DNA from: Haloarcula pelagica
Lineage (GTDB): Archaea > Halobacteriota > Halobacteria > Halobacteriales > Haloarculaceae
Assembly (NCBI RefSeq): GCF_030127105.1
Contig: NZ_CP126162.1
Span: forward strand, 372,001-436,000
DNA: 64,000 bases
Direction of reading: 5' to 3'
Both the position numbers and the translations under genes were made by a program. How positions within the stretch are numbered: the stretch's first letter is position 1; each line of letters starts with the position of its first letter. Shown here piece after piece: positions 9,756 through 17,890 of the stretch. The notes beneath the pieces are model-generated. The model was not told the origin of the DNA. It ran no database searches and saw only the letters and a list, made by a program, of their open reading frames with translations.

Positions 9756-9903
9756 GAGTGCCGTATCGTGTGCTACGTTGTCACGAACCGTAAGTACAGG
9801 TGGTCCCTGGCTCGGTCCCACCGTCGCGCCGTCCGGCCACCCGACGCAAGTTGGCAACCAATCGATACGAACGGTAATGTGCGAGACGGCCCTATCCGGA
9901 GGC

Positions 9904-10146
9904 ATGGCCGATACCAGAGAAGGCCGTGACAAGAAAGGGCTCGACGAAGAGAAGGCCCAGCGGAAACAGGAACTCGCCGAGGAACTCGCCCACGAGGGGG
10001 CCGACGAGGAACCTCCGGAAGAGGAGGCCCCAGAAGAGGAAGTAGAGGAGGAAGCAGAGGAGGCCCCAGAAGAGGAAGCAGAGGAGGAAGCTCCAGAAGA
10101 GGACGCCGTCGAAGACGAAGCCCAACGGGAGACGCCGGCGGAGTAG
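9904..10146 (+). CDS. highly acidic low-complexity protein
   Basis: An 80-residue protein from ATG 9904. The N-terminal third ([20 protein letters not shown]) is a mixed-charge helix. The rest is almost all Glu/Ala/Pro in imperfect EEEAPEE-type repeats, encoded by GAGGAAGCAGAGGAGG-type DNA repeats. It is predicted to be disordered and soluble. The frame is open upstream to 9733, but that part overlaps rtcB start DNA and is not protein-like. No function recognised. It is divergent from rtcB. Confidence 0.55.
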   Translation: MADTREGRDKKGLDEEKAQRKQELAEELAHEGADEEPPEEEAPEEEVEEEAEEAPEEEAEEEAPEEDAVEDEAQRETPAE

Positions 10147-10231
10147 CGATCGATCCTGCGGGGCCAGGTATGCCCCTCGCTGCGACGCCCGGTTTTAACC
10201 CCCTTCGTCGCGTGGGTTCGAACGACGGCGT

Positions 10232-10606
10232 ATGCCAGCACAACCCAGTCCAACACCGGAACGTATCGACGGCCGGACCCAGCGAGCAGCGGGGCGACCC
10301 GTCCCGTTCCCGGTCGATGTCGAGGATCACGGCGGGGAGTTCGTCGTCTCGGCGGACCTCCCGGGACTCCGGAAACAGGACATCGACATCAGCGTCCGCA
10401 AAGACAGACTCCGCATCGTCGCGGATTTCGGCGACGACGATGCCGGGCCGTACCGACGGCGAGAGCGCCGCCGGGGGGAACACCAGCGCGTCATCCGCCT
10501 CCCCGACCGGGTCGACGAGGCACGCGTCGCCGGCGCGTACGTCGACGGCGTCCTGCAGGTAACGCTCCGGAAGCGAGAGCGACCCAGACGCGTCGATATC
10601 GAGTGA
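10232..10606 (+). CDS. Hsp20/alpha-crystallin small heat-shock protein, Arg-rich
   Basis: A 124-residue small heat-shock protein. The alpha-crystallin core runs from about residue 25 to 122: [19 protein letters not shown] near the start, [10 protein letters not shown] in the middle and the typical [12 protein letters not shown] near the end. It would hold unfolding proteins in a soluble state. Unusually for a haloarchaeal protein it has arginine clusters ([16 protein letters not shown]). It lacks the C-terminal I-x-I of many family members but ends VDIE like the second Hsp20 here. A palindromic TTTTAA-containing promoter-like stretch lies upstream near 10191. Confidence 0.85.
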   Translation: MPAQPSPTPERIDGRTQRAAGRPVPFPVDVEDHGGEFVVSADLPGLRKQDIDISVRKDRLRIVADFGDDDAGPYRRRERRRGEHQRVIRLPDRVDEARVAGAYVDGVLQVTLRKRERPRRVDIE

Positions 10607-10684
10607 ACCGGCCCCGATCGAGGCACCGCCGGGCCGGCGCGTCCCTGTGGAGTGTTTAATACGTGGCGTCCCGTAGCTCCGTGT

Positions 10685-11326
10685 ATGGCCGACCAGACCG
10701 ACCGTACGGTTTCGATCCCGGCCGGGGACGCCCGTCTCGAGGGCGAACTCGTCGTGCCCGCGGCGGGGCGTGGCCTCGTCGTGTTCGCCCACGGGAGCGG
10801 CAGCAGCCGACACAGCCCGCGAAACACGTACGTGGCAGAGATGCTCGGCGAACACGACCTCGGGACGTTGCTGTTCGATCTGCTCACCGAAGCGGAAGAC
10901 CGATCGCGCGAGACGCGGTTCGATGTCGACCTCCTGACCGAGCGACTGCTCGCGGCGACCGACTGGCTCCGCGAGCGCGAGCTGACTGCGTCGCTGCAGC
11001 TCGGATACTTCGGGTCGAGCACCGGAGCCGCGGCCGCGCTCCGGGCTGCCGCCCGTCGGGGTGACGACATCGACGCCGTCGTCTCGCGGGGCGGCCGGGT
11101 CGATCTCGCGGCCGAGCAGCTCCCGGCGGTGACGGCGCCGACGCTGTTCGTCGTCGGCGGCGCGGACACCGGTGTCCTGGAACGCAACCGCGAGGCCTTC
11201 GCCCGCCTCACGTGTCAGAAGGACCTCGCGGTGATCGAGGGCGCCCAGCACCTCTTCGAGGGACCGGGAGAACTGGAGGCGGTCGCCGGCCTCGCGGCCG
11301 ACTGGTTCGAGCGGTTCCTCTCCTGA
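10685..11326 (+). CDS. alpha/beta hydrolase (dienelactone-hydrolase-like)
   Basis: A 213-residue alpha/beta hydrolase. It has an early oxyanion-type motif VVFAHGSGSSRHSPRN (about 32-47), a nucleophile elbow GYFGSSTGAAAAL (about 104-116) with Ser as the likely nucleophile, an Asp region FVVGGADTGV (about 158-167) and a His in EGAQHLFEGPGE (about 187-198). The substrate is unknown; the family includes serine hydrolases and phosphoribosyltransferase-linked esterases. ATG 10685 is chosen because the frame upstream has no coding character. Confidence 0.85.
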   Translation: MADQTDRTVSIPAGDARLEGELVVPAAGRGLVVFAHGSGSSRHSPRNTYVAEMLGEHDLGTLLFDLLTEAEDRSRETRFDVDLLTERLLAATDWLRERELTASLQLGYFGSSTGAAAALRAAARRGDDIDAVVSRGGRVDLAAEQLPAVTAPTLFVVGGADTGVLERNREAFARLTCQKDLAVIEGAQHLFEGPGELEAVAGLAADWFERFLS

Positions 11327-11410
11327 GGCGCCGACGGCAGGGACCCCAAGCGGGTGCCCGAACCGGTCCCATTCCCCGGTGTGGTCCGTGGATCGGGCGC
11401 GGGGTGATAG

Positions 11411-11857
11411 CTATTCGATCTCGATTCGGCGTGCCTCTTCGACTTCGAGTTTGGGGAGTGTGACACTCAGAACGCCGTTTTTCATCCGGGCGCTCACGTT
11501 CTCCTTGTCGACCTCGTCGGGGAGCCGGATCGATCGGTGCATCGACTCGTGGTGACGCTCCTGGCGGAGGTAGTTCTCTCCTTCCTCCGCCGCTTCCTCC
11601 TCGTGTTCGGCCTCGATCCGGAGGGTGTGGTCCGTCACCTCGATGGTCACCTCGTCGCGCTCGTACCCGGGCAGGTCGACGGTCACGACGAACTCCTCGT
11701 CGTGTTCGATGAGATCGACGGCCATCTCCTCGAACCCCCGTGTCCAGCGGGTGAGCGGACTATCCGCTCCCCACGAGCGCGAGGACTCCTCGAACTGTCG
11801 GTTCATCCGTTCGAACAACTGTTCCAACTCCTGAAAGGGATTGGTGGACGTACTCAT
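11411..11857 (-). CDS. Hsp20/alpha-crystallin small heat-shock protein
   Basis: A 148-residue small heat-shock protein with an N-terminal region FQELEQLFERMNRQFEE and a well-conserved alpha-crystallin domain (about 48-148): FVVTVDLPGYERDEVTIEV, SIRLPDEVDKENVSARM and NGVLSVTLPK. Compared with the Hsp20 at 10232-10606 it is acidic (EHEEEAAEEGEN) and has a longer N-terminal arm. The two genes face each other around the hydrolase gene and may be two chaperones of different partner range. Confidence 0.92.
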   Translation of the reverse strand: MSTSTNPFQELEQLFERMNRQFEESSRSWGADSPLTRWTRGFEEMAVDLIEHDEEFVVTVDLPGYERDEVTIEVTDHTLRIEAEHEEEAAEEGENYLRQERHHESMHRSIRLPDEVDKENVSARMKNGVLSVTLPKLEVEEARRIEIE

Positions 11858-12002
11858 TGGTTGGGCCTCCAACACGACAGTTCGCCTCCCAGTACAAATA
11901 ATTATACGGTCCGAACCACCGACAGGGCGCTCGGTGTCGATTCGCGCCGGCCACTGAAGAGATGTCAGATCCCACATTGAGCCGGCGACGGTAGCCGCTC
12001 GG

Positions 12003-12485
12003 CTATACGCCGGCGCGAACGATGTTGACGGCCGTCCGAAGGAGCTCGCGGCCGGTAAACTCCGTCGGCGCGATCCCGAGTTGTTGGAGCATCCCGAATC
12101 GATCGACTGTCCCCCACGTCTCCTTTGCGGTTCCGTCCTCGCCGTAGCGGACGACGTACGTCCCGGTGACTCGCAGCGTCCGTCCGGTCGGTTTGACACC
12201 GAGGAACTCCCCGGTGTGATCCCCAGCCATCACCCAGTGGCCGGCGACCATGTTGCCTTCGACGACGACCGGTTCGAAGGTAAACTCGGCGGCTGGAATC
12301 CCCTCGACGAGCTGTCGCTGCATCTGCTTGTACTCGCTGTTGGTCAGGTCCTCGCCGTCGATGTGGCCGACCCAATCCGGCGCGTGGTAGTCGTCGATGA
12401 AATCGAGGTTGTGCTTCCCGTGGACCTCCTCGGCCCACTGCTGTGGAAACTGTCGATACTGCGCTGTCTGTGACGATTGATCCAT
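12003..12485 (-). CDS. SnoaL-like ester cyclase/NTF2-fold protein
   Basis: A 160-residue protein of the SnoaL/NTF2-like type: a conserved ending DGTAKETWGTVDRFGMLQQLG (about 118-138) and the mid-part GDHTGEFLGVKPTGR, both typical of polyketide-cyclase-like proteins annotated as ester cyclases. These small alpha+beta proteins form a cone-shaped pocket; many are of unknown function. The start at 12485 is well placed. There is no obvious partner gene. Confidence 0.75.
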   Translation of the reverse strand: MDQSSQTAQYRQFPQQWAEEVHGKHNLDFIDDYHAPDWVGHIDGEDLTNSEYKQMQRQLVEGIPAAEFTFEPVVVEGNMVAGHWVMAGDHTGEFLGVKPTGRTLRVTGTYVVRYGEDGTAKETWGTVDRFGMLQQLGIAPTEFTGRELLRTAVNIVRAGV

Positions 12486-12721
12486 ACGGTGTCACTCCGT
12501 TCTTTCGGGCACGCGCTGTCGGGACCCGACACGCGGATAGGGGGCCGTGCCGTATAGAATCCACACCTGAACCCGGGGGTGGGTTCCGACTGGACGGAGT
12601 TGAGCGACGGAGCGGACGCTGACGAGCCAGTCCAGACCGGTAACCGTCAGTTATCCGGGCCGGTCCCGTCGCGACGGCCGATAAGCGGGTGCTAATCGAA
12701 TAACGAGAGTACATTCGTTAT

Positions 12722-12739
12722 TGTCGAGTAAGCTCGACA
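12722..12739 (-). terminator. candidate hairpin downstream of the 12769-13083 gene
   Basis: A perfect 7-bp inverted repeat TGTCGAG / CTCGACA with a TAAG loop, 30 nt past the stop codon of the minus-strand gene. A second inverted repeat (AATAACGA at 12699-12706 and TCGTTATT at 12715-12722) follows directly. Tandem hairpins here could end transcription; no strong T tract is seen. The remaining bases between 12486 and 12768 show no gene. Confidence 0.35.
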
Positions 12740-12768
12740 CACTGTCGGTTCAGCGCTGCTTAGCGCAC

Positions 12769-13083
12769 TTAGTGCGGTTCGAGCCGGTGGAGCTTGTACC
12801 GATACCGGCGCTGTTCTTTCGTGACCACGATGTAGTGGTCGTCACCGTCCCGTTCGAACCTATCGAAGTGCGCCCCGAGGTTGCCCGGATTGAGCGACTC
12901 CGTGGACCCCTGGAGATCGAAGTACAGCGTCGCGGTCTCGTGGCGCACGTCGTCGACCTGTCTCGCTTCGACCGCGAGCGTCTCGCCGGTTTCACGCGCC
13001 TCGATATCGCCGGTCAGTTCCCACGTCTGGTCGCGGTAGCGCAGTTGCGTACCGCCCAGGCTCTCCCAGTGAGCCGTGTGCAT
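12769..13083 (-). CDS. small conserved-type hypothetical protein
   Basis: A 104-residue soluble protein (MHTAHWESLGG to HRLEPH), rich in beta-type alternation and charged residues, without signal peptide or membrane segments. No motif recognised. Its stop codon lies within a CGCAC-TTA-GTGCG palindrome. It is a lone gene, 97 bases downstream of the CapA-like gene on the same strand. Confidence 0.55.
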   Translation of the reverse strand: MHTAHWESLGGTQLRYRDQTWELTGDIEARETGETLAVEARQVDDVRHETATLYFDLQGSTESLNPGNLGAHFDRFERDGDDHYIVVTKEQRRYRYKLHRLEPH

Positions 13084-13179
13084 ACCTGTGCTTCTCGGCG
13101 GTCCCTAATCGCTCTTTCGGCGAGTGGCAGTTCCGCCGAGGGACGCCTGTCCCGGCCTGAACGGGGCTCGCTCGCCATC

Positions 13180-14175
13180 TCACTGACCGAGACCGACAAC
13201 GAGTCCCGGTCCGTCCCGCTCGAAGGCCGTCCCGAACGGGGCCGAGAGCGATTCCATCCGCTCACGGGACCACTGGACCGTCACGGGATCGGCAGCGTGG
13301 ACGGCGCAGTCGCGGATCTCGGTCGGTGAGAGCCGGAGTTCACGGGGGGTCCCCGCGTCAGAGACGCCGACTTCGAACAGGAAGCTTCGGTCGTTGCGGA
13401 GTCGGCCATCGACCGCGTAGTCGTCGACGAAGTCGCCGGTGTCGTAGAGGATCGGCCGCCCATCGTACACCTCGATTCCCTGGAAGACGTGCGCGCTGTG
13501 GCCGTGGACGATGTCGACGCCGGCGTCGACGAGCCAGCGCGCGAACGCCCGGTGGGCCGGGGGTGGCTTCTCGACCATGTTCGGCCCCCAGTGCAGCGAG
13601 GCGATCAGCAGGTCGGGATCGGTGGCCTGCGCCCGGGCGAGGGTCTCGGCCACGGCCGCTCGCGTCTGGTCACTGGCCGTGTCGATCTCGACGTGCGCGG
13701 TCCCCGGCGTCGTCGCCGTCGCGGCGTATTCGGGCGTGTTGTCGGTCAGCGAGACGAACGCGACGGTCACCCCGTCCACGGCGACCGTCGTCGGCCGGAA
13801 GGCCGCGTGCCGGGTCCGGCCCGCGCCGGCGTAGGCGATCCCGCTGTCGGTGAGCCAATCCAGCGTGTCCAGCAGCGCCGGCTCCTCGAAGTCCAACACG
13901 TGGTTGTTCGCCAGCGCACAACAGTCGACACCGGCGCGTTCGAGCGCGGGGAGCGCCCACGCCGGATCGGCGCGGAAGTGGAACGCGTGGGGGGTCCGAC
14001 GCCACGGGCGACCACGGGTCGAGAGGCAGCATTCGAGGTTGACGAACAGTCCGTCGAGCGACGCCAACCGGCCCAGTAGGTCGCCCCAGACCGCCGTCAC
14101 CGGCCGCTGGCGCTGGCGCTCGTCGACGAGTCGTCCCAGCATCACGTCCCCTGTCAGCCCGATCCGGACGCTCAT
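13180..14175 (-). CDS. CapA-family (poly-gamma-glutamate capsule-type) metallophosphoesterase-fold protein
   Basis: A 331-residue protein with the CapA/PGA_cap pattern: GLTGDVMLGR at the start, a LECC stretch near 50, CALANNHVLDFE (about 86-97), SLHWGPNM (about 196-203) and GHSAHVFQGIEVYDGRPIL towards the end. These sites fit the calcineurin-like fold with metal-binding Asp, Asn and His. CapA proteins are tied to poly-gamma-glutamate surface polymers, but many homologues stand alone, as here, with no capB or capC. It sits at the 3' end of the importer gene run. The start is ATG 14175, not the longer frame to 14250. Confidence 0.8.
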   Translation of the reverse strand: MSVRIGLTGDVMLGRLVDERQRQRPVTAVWGDLLGRLASLDGLFVNLECCLSTRGRPWRRTPHAFHFRADPAWALPALERAGVDCCALANNHVLDFEEPALLDTLDWLTDSGIAYAGAGRTRHAAFRPTTVAVDGVTVAFVSLTDNTPEYAATATTPGTAHVEIDTASDQTRAAVAETLARAQATDPDLLIASLHWGPNMVEKPPPAHRAFARWLVDAGVDIVHGHSAHVFQGIEVYDGRPILYDTGDFVDDYAVDGRLRNDRSFLFEVGVSDAGTPRELRLSPTEIRDCAVHAADPVTVQWSRERMESLSAPFGTAFERDGPGLVVGLGQ

Positions 14176-14233
14176 GTCCGCAGCGTTCGTCCGCCAGCGG
14201 CAAATAGCTGTGTCGCGGGCCGCGCCTCGCTCG

Positions 14234-15445
14234 TCAGCCGACACCCTCACGGATCCGTTCGACCACGACCGGTACCTGCTCGTCCCGGAGACACCTGGGG
14301 TCGAGGGTGATCCGGCCCTCGTCGACGTGTCGTTCGCCGACGATCACCTTCGGTCGCTCGTCCCGGAGCCGTCGAACGAGTTGCGTGGCACTGGTCGATC
14401 CGTCCGGATCGGGTTCGACGACGACCGTCGGGGGGGAGCGACAGTCCGACCGGTCGTCGTCGGTGACAGTGACGGCAAGCCCGCCGACCGCTGACAGCGC
14501 GGTCGCCAGTCGGGTCGCCCGGTCGTGCCAGCCGGCGACGAGCGCGGCCTCGTCCTCGTCGCAGTACAGTTCCAGCGCCCGAATCAGCCCCGCCAGTTCC
14601 TCCTTGCCGACTTTCATCGCCCGGCCGAGCCCGTGGTTGGGCGTCCCGTCGGGAAGTGACTCGGTCGAGAGCAGTTCCTCGGGCGGGTCCCAGAACGGGG
14701 CGGGCGTGTCGACGGGGAGGTGCTGGAGTGCGACCGAGCGGACCAGCCACTCGCGGCCGGCGACGATCCCCGTCGACTGCGGACCACGCACCGCTTTCCC
14801 GCCGCTGAAGACGACGGCGGTCGCGCCCTGGTCGACGTACTTCGTCAGGTTACTCCGGGGCGGGAGTTCCGCCGCCGCGTCGACGATCACCGGCACGTCG
14901 TGGCTGGACGCGACGCCGACGACGGTCGACAGCGAGAGGTCGTTTCGCGGGCGGTCGACGTACGCGACCGCGGCGGTGTCGGCGGAGATTGCGTCGGCCA
15001 GTTCCCACGGCTGGAGTTGCTCGGTTCCGGTGTGGTTGTCGATCAGGCCGACAGATCGCAGTGTCGCGCCCGGTACCCGGAACGCGAAGCCGTACTCGAT
15101 CCGGTGGGCGGCCGGAACGAGGACCTCGCTGGGGACGCCCCTGGTGTCAGGAAGTCGGTCCATGACGCCGAAGTCGTCGCCGGCGATGCAGGCCGCCGTC
15201 GCCAGCGCGAGGCCCGAGGCGGCGCCGCTGGTGACGTAGCCGGCCTCGGCGCCGGTCACGTCGGCGATCACCTCGGCGGCCCGTGCCTGGAGGTCGGCGA
15301 TCTCGACGAACTCGTCGGCGGCCTTGACCATTGCTTCGCGGGCGGCCGGCCGGATCAGGCTGCCGCCCACGCGGGTGTGGTTACCGACGGCGTTGATCAC
15401 GGTCGGTACGTCGTGGGTCTCGTAGATGTCGTTCGGGTCGGGCAT
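14234..15445 (-). CDS. SelA/DgaE-like PLP-dependent enzyme
   Basis: A 403-residue fold-type I pyridoxal-phosphate enzyme of the SelA-like group, which includes L-seryl-tRNA(Sec) selenium transferase and D-glucosaminate-6-phosphate ammonia-lyase (DgaE). The N-terminus INAVGNHTRVGGSL and ADLQARAAEVIADVTGAEAGYVTSGAAS are typical; the cofactor region has Asp189 and the Schiff-base lysine Lys217 in VFSGGKAVRGPQSTG. A role in eliminating ammonia from an amino-sugar acid would suit the neighbouring importer and NagB-fold genes, but that is inference. It lies in the minus-strand run, 27 bases after the phosphoesterase gene. Confidence 0.82.
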   Translation of the reverse strand: MPDPNDIYETHDVPTVINAVGNHTRVGGSLIRPAAREAMVKAADEFVEIADLQARAAEVIADVTGAEAGYVTSGAASGLALATAACIAGDDFGVMDRLPDTRGVPSEVLVPAAHRIEYGFAFRVPGATLRSVGLIDNHTGTEQLQPWELADAISADTAAVAYVDRPRNDLSLSTVVGVASSHDVPVIVDAAAELPPRSNLTKYVDQGATAVVFSGGKAVRGPQSTGIVAGREWLVRSVALQHLPVDTPAPFWDPPEELLSTESLPDGTPNHGLGRAMKVGKEELAGLIRALELYCDEDEAALVAGWHDRATRLATALSAVGGLAVTVTDDDRSDCRSPPTVVVEPDPDGSTSATQLVRRLRDERPKVIVGERHVDEGRITLDPRCLRDEQVPVVVERIREGVG

Positions 15446-15472
15446 GGGTCGATAGGTATGAGTATACGGTGC

Positions 15473-16345
15473 TTACCACTCCGTTCTGGCGAGTCGGCCG
15501 TCCGTTCCCGTCCCCACGTCGTGGTAGTGGACCGTCGCGACGTTCCGGTCGGTGTCGACTCGCAGCCACCGCACGTCACCGCCGTAGTCCGGGTCGCGGT
15601 TGTGGACGAGGTGGCGCGCGAGGACGTAGCGGACGCCGTCGACGACCTCGACGCTACGGCCGTTGTCCGGCCAGTAGTGACCGCTGTTGACGAACACCGT
15701 GTTCCCCCGGGCGAGCACCCGCTGGACAGTCGGGTAGTTGAGCGTGAGTTTGTACGCGGCGGTGTGACCCGTCTCCCAGTCGTCGATCCCCTGGTGTTTC
15801 GCGACCGGTGCGTGGAGGAAGACGAACGTCGGGATCTCCGGATCGGTGTCCATCAGCCGTTCGAGCATCGAGATCTGCGGGGCGGAGACGAAGTTCTGCT
15901 GGTCCCGCAGCGCGTGATGGCCGGGGTGTGGGTTCGTATCGAGGACGACGTAGCGTGCGCCGTCCTCGACGAACCACCCCCACTGCGGGAACGCCTCGGC
16001 CGGGAAGTACTCCCGGTACACGTCCAGCGGTCGGTCGTTGTTCCCGCGGGCGACGACGTAGTCGCCGTCGAGGCGCTCGTCGAACAGCCGCTTCGCTCTC
16101 CCGAAGTCCCGGCGATAGAAGTAGTTGTCCGGATCGCCGTGCCACCCGCCCCAGTCGGTCCGGCCGTCGTTGTGCTCGTTTGCGGCCCCCAGCAGATGCC
16201 GGAGGTCCCCGCCCACGACCGTCCAGTCGACGGGGACCTCGTTCAGCCTGTCGATGGCCGCCTCGACGGTCGGCACGCCGTCGTAGCCGTCGCGGCCGCC
16301 GGCGACGATGTGTGGGTCGTACAGCAGGCCGATGGTCCGGCGCAT
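15473..16345 (-). CDS. calcineurin-like phosphoesterase with variant motifs
   Basis: A 290-residue protein matching the metallophosphoesterase scheme: D-x-H as LLYDPHIV (about 8-15), a GGDL block (about 45-48), GNND in place of the usual GNHD (about 100-103), LHAPV (about 197-201) and NSGHYWP (about 237-243). The change of His to Asn in GNHD removes the usual acid/base residue, so activity may be altered. No signal peptide. It starts 3 bases beyond the stop of the preceding unknown gene, so the two are likely co-translated. Confidence 0.72.
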   Translation of the reverse strand: MRRTIGLLYDPHIVAGGRDGYDGVPTVEAAIDRLNEVPVDWTVVGGDLRHLLGAANEHNDGRTDWGGWHGDPDNYFYRRDFGRAKRLFDERLDGDYVVARGNNDRPLDVYREYFPAEAFPQWGWFVEDGARYVVLDTNPHPGHHALRDQQNFVSAPQISMLERLMDTDPEIPTFVFLHAPVAKHQGIDDWETGHTAAYKLTLNYPTVQRVLARGNTVFVNSGHYWPDNGRSVEVVDGVRYVLARHLVHNRDPDYGGDVRWLRVDTDRNVATVHYHDVGTGTDGRLARTEW

Positions 16346-16347
16346 CG

Positions 16348-16992
16348 TCACTCGCTCCAGAGGTGGACGGCCGTCCCCTGGTCGACGAACCCGATGCCGC
16401 CCGAGACGCTCGCCCGGAGTTCGTAGCCCGCGACGACGCACCCGTCGGGCTCGTAGTCGCCGGTGTCGGGCGCGAACTCGACCATCGGCGCGAGGACGTA
16501 GTCAGCGTCTTCGCCGGAAATCTCGACGCTCGTCTCGTAGGGCTCTCCGCTGCGCTGGACGTGGTCGGTCGTCAGTTCCAGTGTCAACTCGGCGCCCGCC
16601 GAGCCAGTCCACGCTCGCCCACAGACGTTCAGATAGGCGATGCTACAGCCGATCGGGGCGACGTAGGCCACTGGGAGGTAGTTCCGCTGGAGGGTGATGG
16701 GCTCTGATTCCGTGATCCGCCATGCGTCGTCGTCGGGAGCGGCCTGTGCGGGCGGTGGACCCAGCGGCCACGACGCGAGCAGTTCCGGCCCGCCGACGCG
16801 GGGCTGGTAGTCCCGGGAGACGAGCGCCGAATCGCTGTGTTCGACCGGGGACCGGCGAGCGAGCATCCGATTGGTGTCCCGGCGTTGCTCGACTGCCCGA
16901 CTCCCGCCGCGGAGCCGTGGCCGTCCGCTCTCCCGTTCGGCGCTGTCTGTCCCGGGCGCGCCGTCTTCGCTGTTGTCGTCTCCGTCTGTCAT
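16348..16992 (-). CDS. unknown protein in the sugar-import locus
   Basis: A 214-residue protein from ATG 16992 (MTDGDDNSED). The first 60 residues are acidic and low in complexity, then Arg-rich (ERESGRPRLRGG). The C-terminal 130 residues look like a beta-sandwich with several short hydrophobic strands. No signal peptide, membrane helix or motif recognised. The next codon upstream that could start the frame is a TTG overlapping the SDR stop (17037), which is less likely. It is tightly packed between the SDR and phosphoesterase genes (2-nt gap to the latter), so it probably serves the same pathway. Confidence 0.65.
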   Translation of the reverse strand: MTDGDDNSEDGAPGTDSAERESGRPRLRGGSRAVEQRRDTNRMLARRSPVEHSDSALVSRDYQPRVGGPELLASWPLGPPPAQAAPDDDAWRITESEPITLQRNYLPVAYVAPIGCSIAYLNVCGRAWTGSAGAELTLELTTDHVQRSGEPYETSVEISGEDADYVLAPMVEFAPDTGDYEPDGCVVAGYELRASVSGGIGFVDQGTAVHLWSE

Positions 16993-17033
16993 ATTCTGTG
17001 TTGCATCGGTCGTGTTGGTTCGGTCTGCGGCGA

Positions 17034-17888
17034 TCAATCGTCCTCGATGCGGTCGGCCTGGTCGACGGCCTTTCCTTTCCGGCTCACCAGCCGACCGCCG
17101 TCACACGGGATCACCGCACCGGTGACGAACCCGGCCTCGGGGGACGCGAGGAAGGCGAGCAACGCAGCTACGTCGCTGGCCCGTCCCCAGCGACCGACGA
17201 GCGTCGCGGCGCGGTCGTCGACCTCCGGTGGGACCTGGTCGACTGCTTCCTCGATCGGGAGGTCGGGGTGGGCGTCGACGGCGGCCTGGTGGATCGGGCC
17301 GACCATCGCGGTGTTGACCGTGATGTCGGCGCCGGGCGCGGCCGACCACTCGCTGGCCAGACTCCGCGTGAGCCCGTCCAGCCCCGCCTTGGAGGCGGCG
17401 TAGGCGGCCGCTCCCGGGAGGGGCGAGCGGCTCTGGATCGCACCGACGTTGAGCACCCGCCCGTAGCCGCTCTCGCGCATGTGTGGGTACGCGTCACGGG
17501 CGAGCTGGAACGGACCGGTGAGGTTCGTCGCGAGGACGGATTCGAAGGTCGCCCGCTCCATCTCCGCGGCCCACTCGACGGTCAGGTCGGCCGCGTTGTT
17601 GACGACGATGTCGACGCTCCCGAACTCCGCGACGGTCCGCTCGACCAGCGTCTCGATGTCGTCGGCGTCGGTCAGATCGGTCCGGACGAACACCGCCGCA
17701 CCACCGATCTCCTCGATCCGGTCGACGACTCGCCGTGCCGACGGCTTCGACCGCTGTGCGACGACGACGTTCGCGCCTTCCCGGGCGAACCGGACCGCCG
17801 TCCCCGTTCCGATCGTCCCGCCCCCGCCCGTGACGATCGCCGTGTGGCCGTCCAGCCGATCCGGGACGGCGTAGGTATCGGCAGGCAT
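17034..17888 (-). CDS. short-chain dehydrogenase/reductase (SDR)
   Basis: A 284-residue classical-length SDR. The nucleotide-binding motif TGGGGTIGTG is at about 20-29, the NNAA block at 97-100, and the active-site YAASK gives Tyr163 and Lys167. The catalytic serine expected 13 residues before the Tyr is Ala150 (VGAIQS); Ser153 or Ser155 might substitute. The acidic-to-Gln/Arg end of strand 2 (VVVAQRSKPS) suggests NADP(H) more than NAD(H). It likely oxidises or reduces the imported sugar or its acid. It is 2 bases downstream of the beta-domain membrane protein gene. Confidence 0.88.
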   Translation of the reverse strand: MPADTYAVPDRLDGHTAIVTGGGGTIGTGTAVRFAREGANVVVAQRSKPSARRVVDRIEEIGGAAVFVRTDLTDADDIETLVERTVAEFGSVDIVVNNAADLTVEWAAEMERATFESVLATNLTGPFQLARDAYPHMRESGYGRVLNVGAIQSRSPLPGAAAYAASKAGLDGLTRSLASEWSAAPGADITVNTAMVGPIHQAAVDAHPDLPIEEAVDQVPPEVDDRAATLVGRWGRASDVAALLAFLASPEAGFVTGAVIPCDGGRLVSRKGKAVDQADRIEDD

Positions 17889-17890
17889 GG

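Noticed and set aside
10195-10222. Sequence GGGTTCGAA near 10210 resembling a tRNA T-loop
   Set aside because: No acceptor stem, anticodon arm or D arm can be built around it; it lies in the promoter region of the Hsp20 gene.
9773-11251. Long minus-strand frame opposite the acidic protein, Hsp20 and hydrolase genes
   Set aside because: It is the antisense shadow of three well-supported plus-strand genes in high-GC DNA and shows no domain.
16992-17037. TTG start overlapping the SDR stop codon for the unknown 16348 gene
   Set aside because: TTG starts are rare here and the ATG at 16992 gives a typical acidic N-terminus, so the shorter form was annotated.
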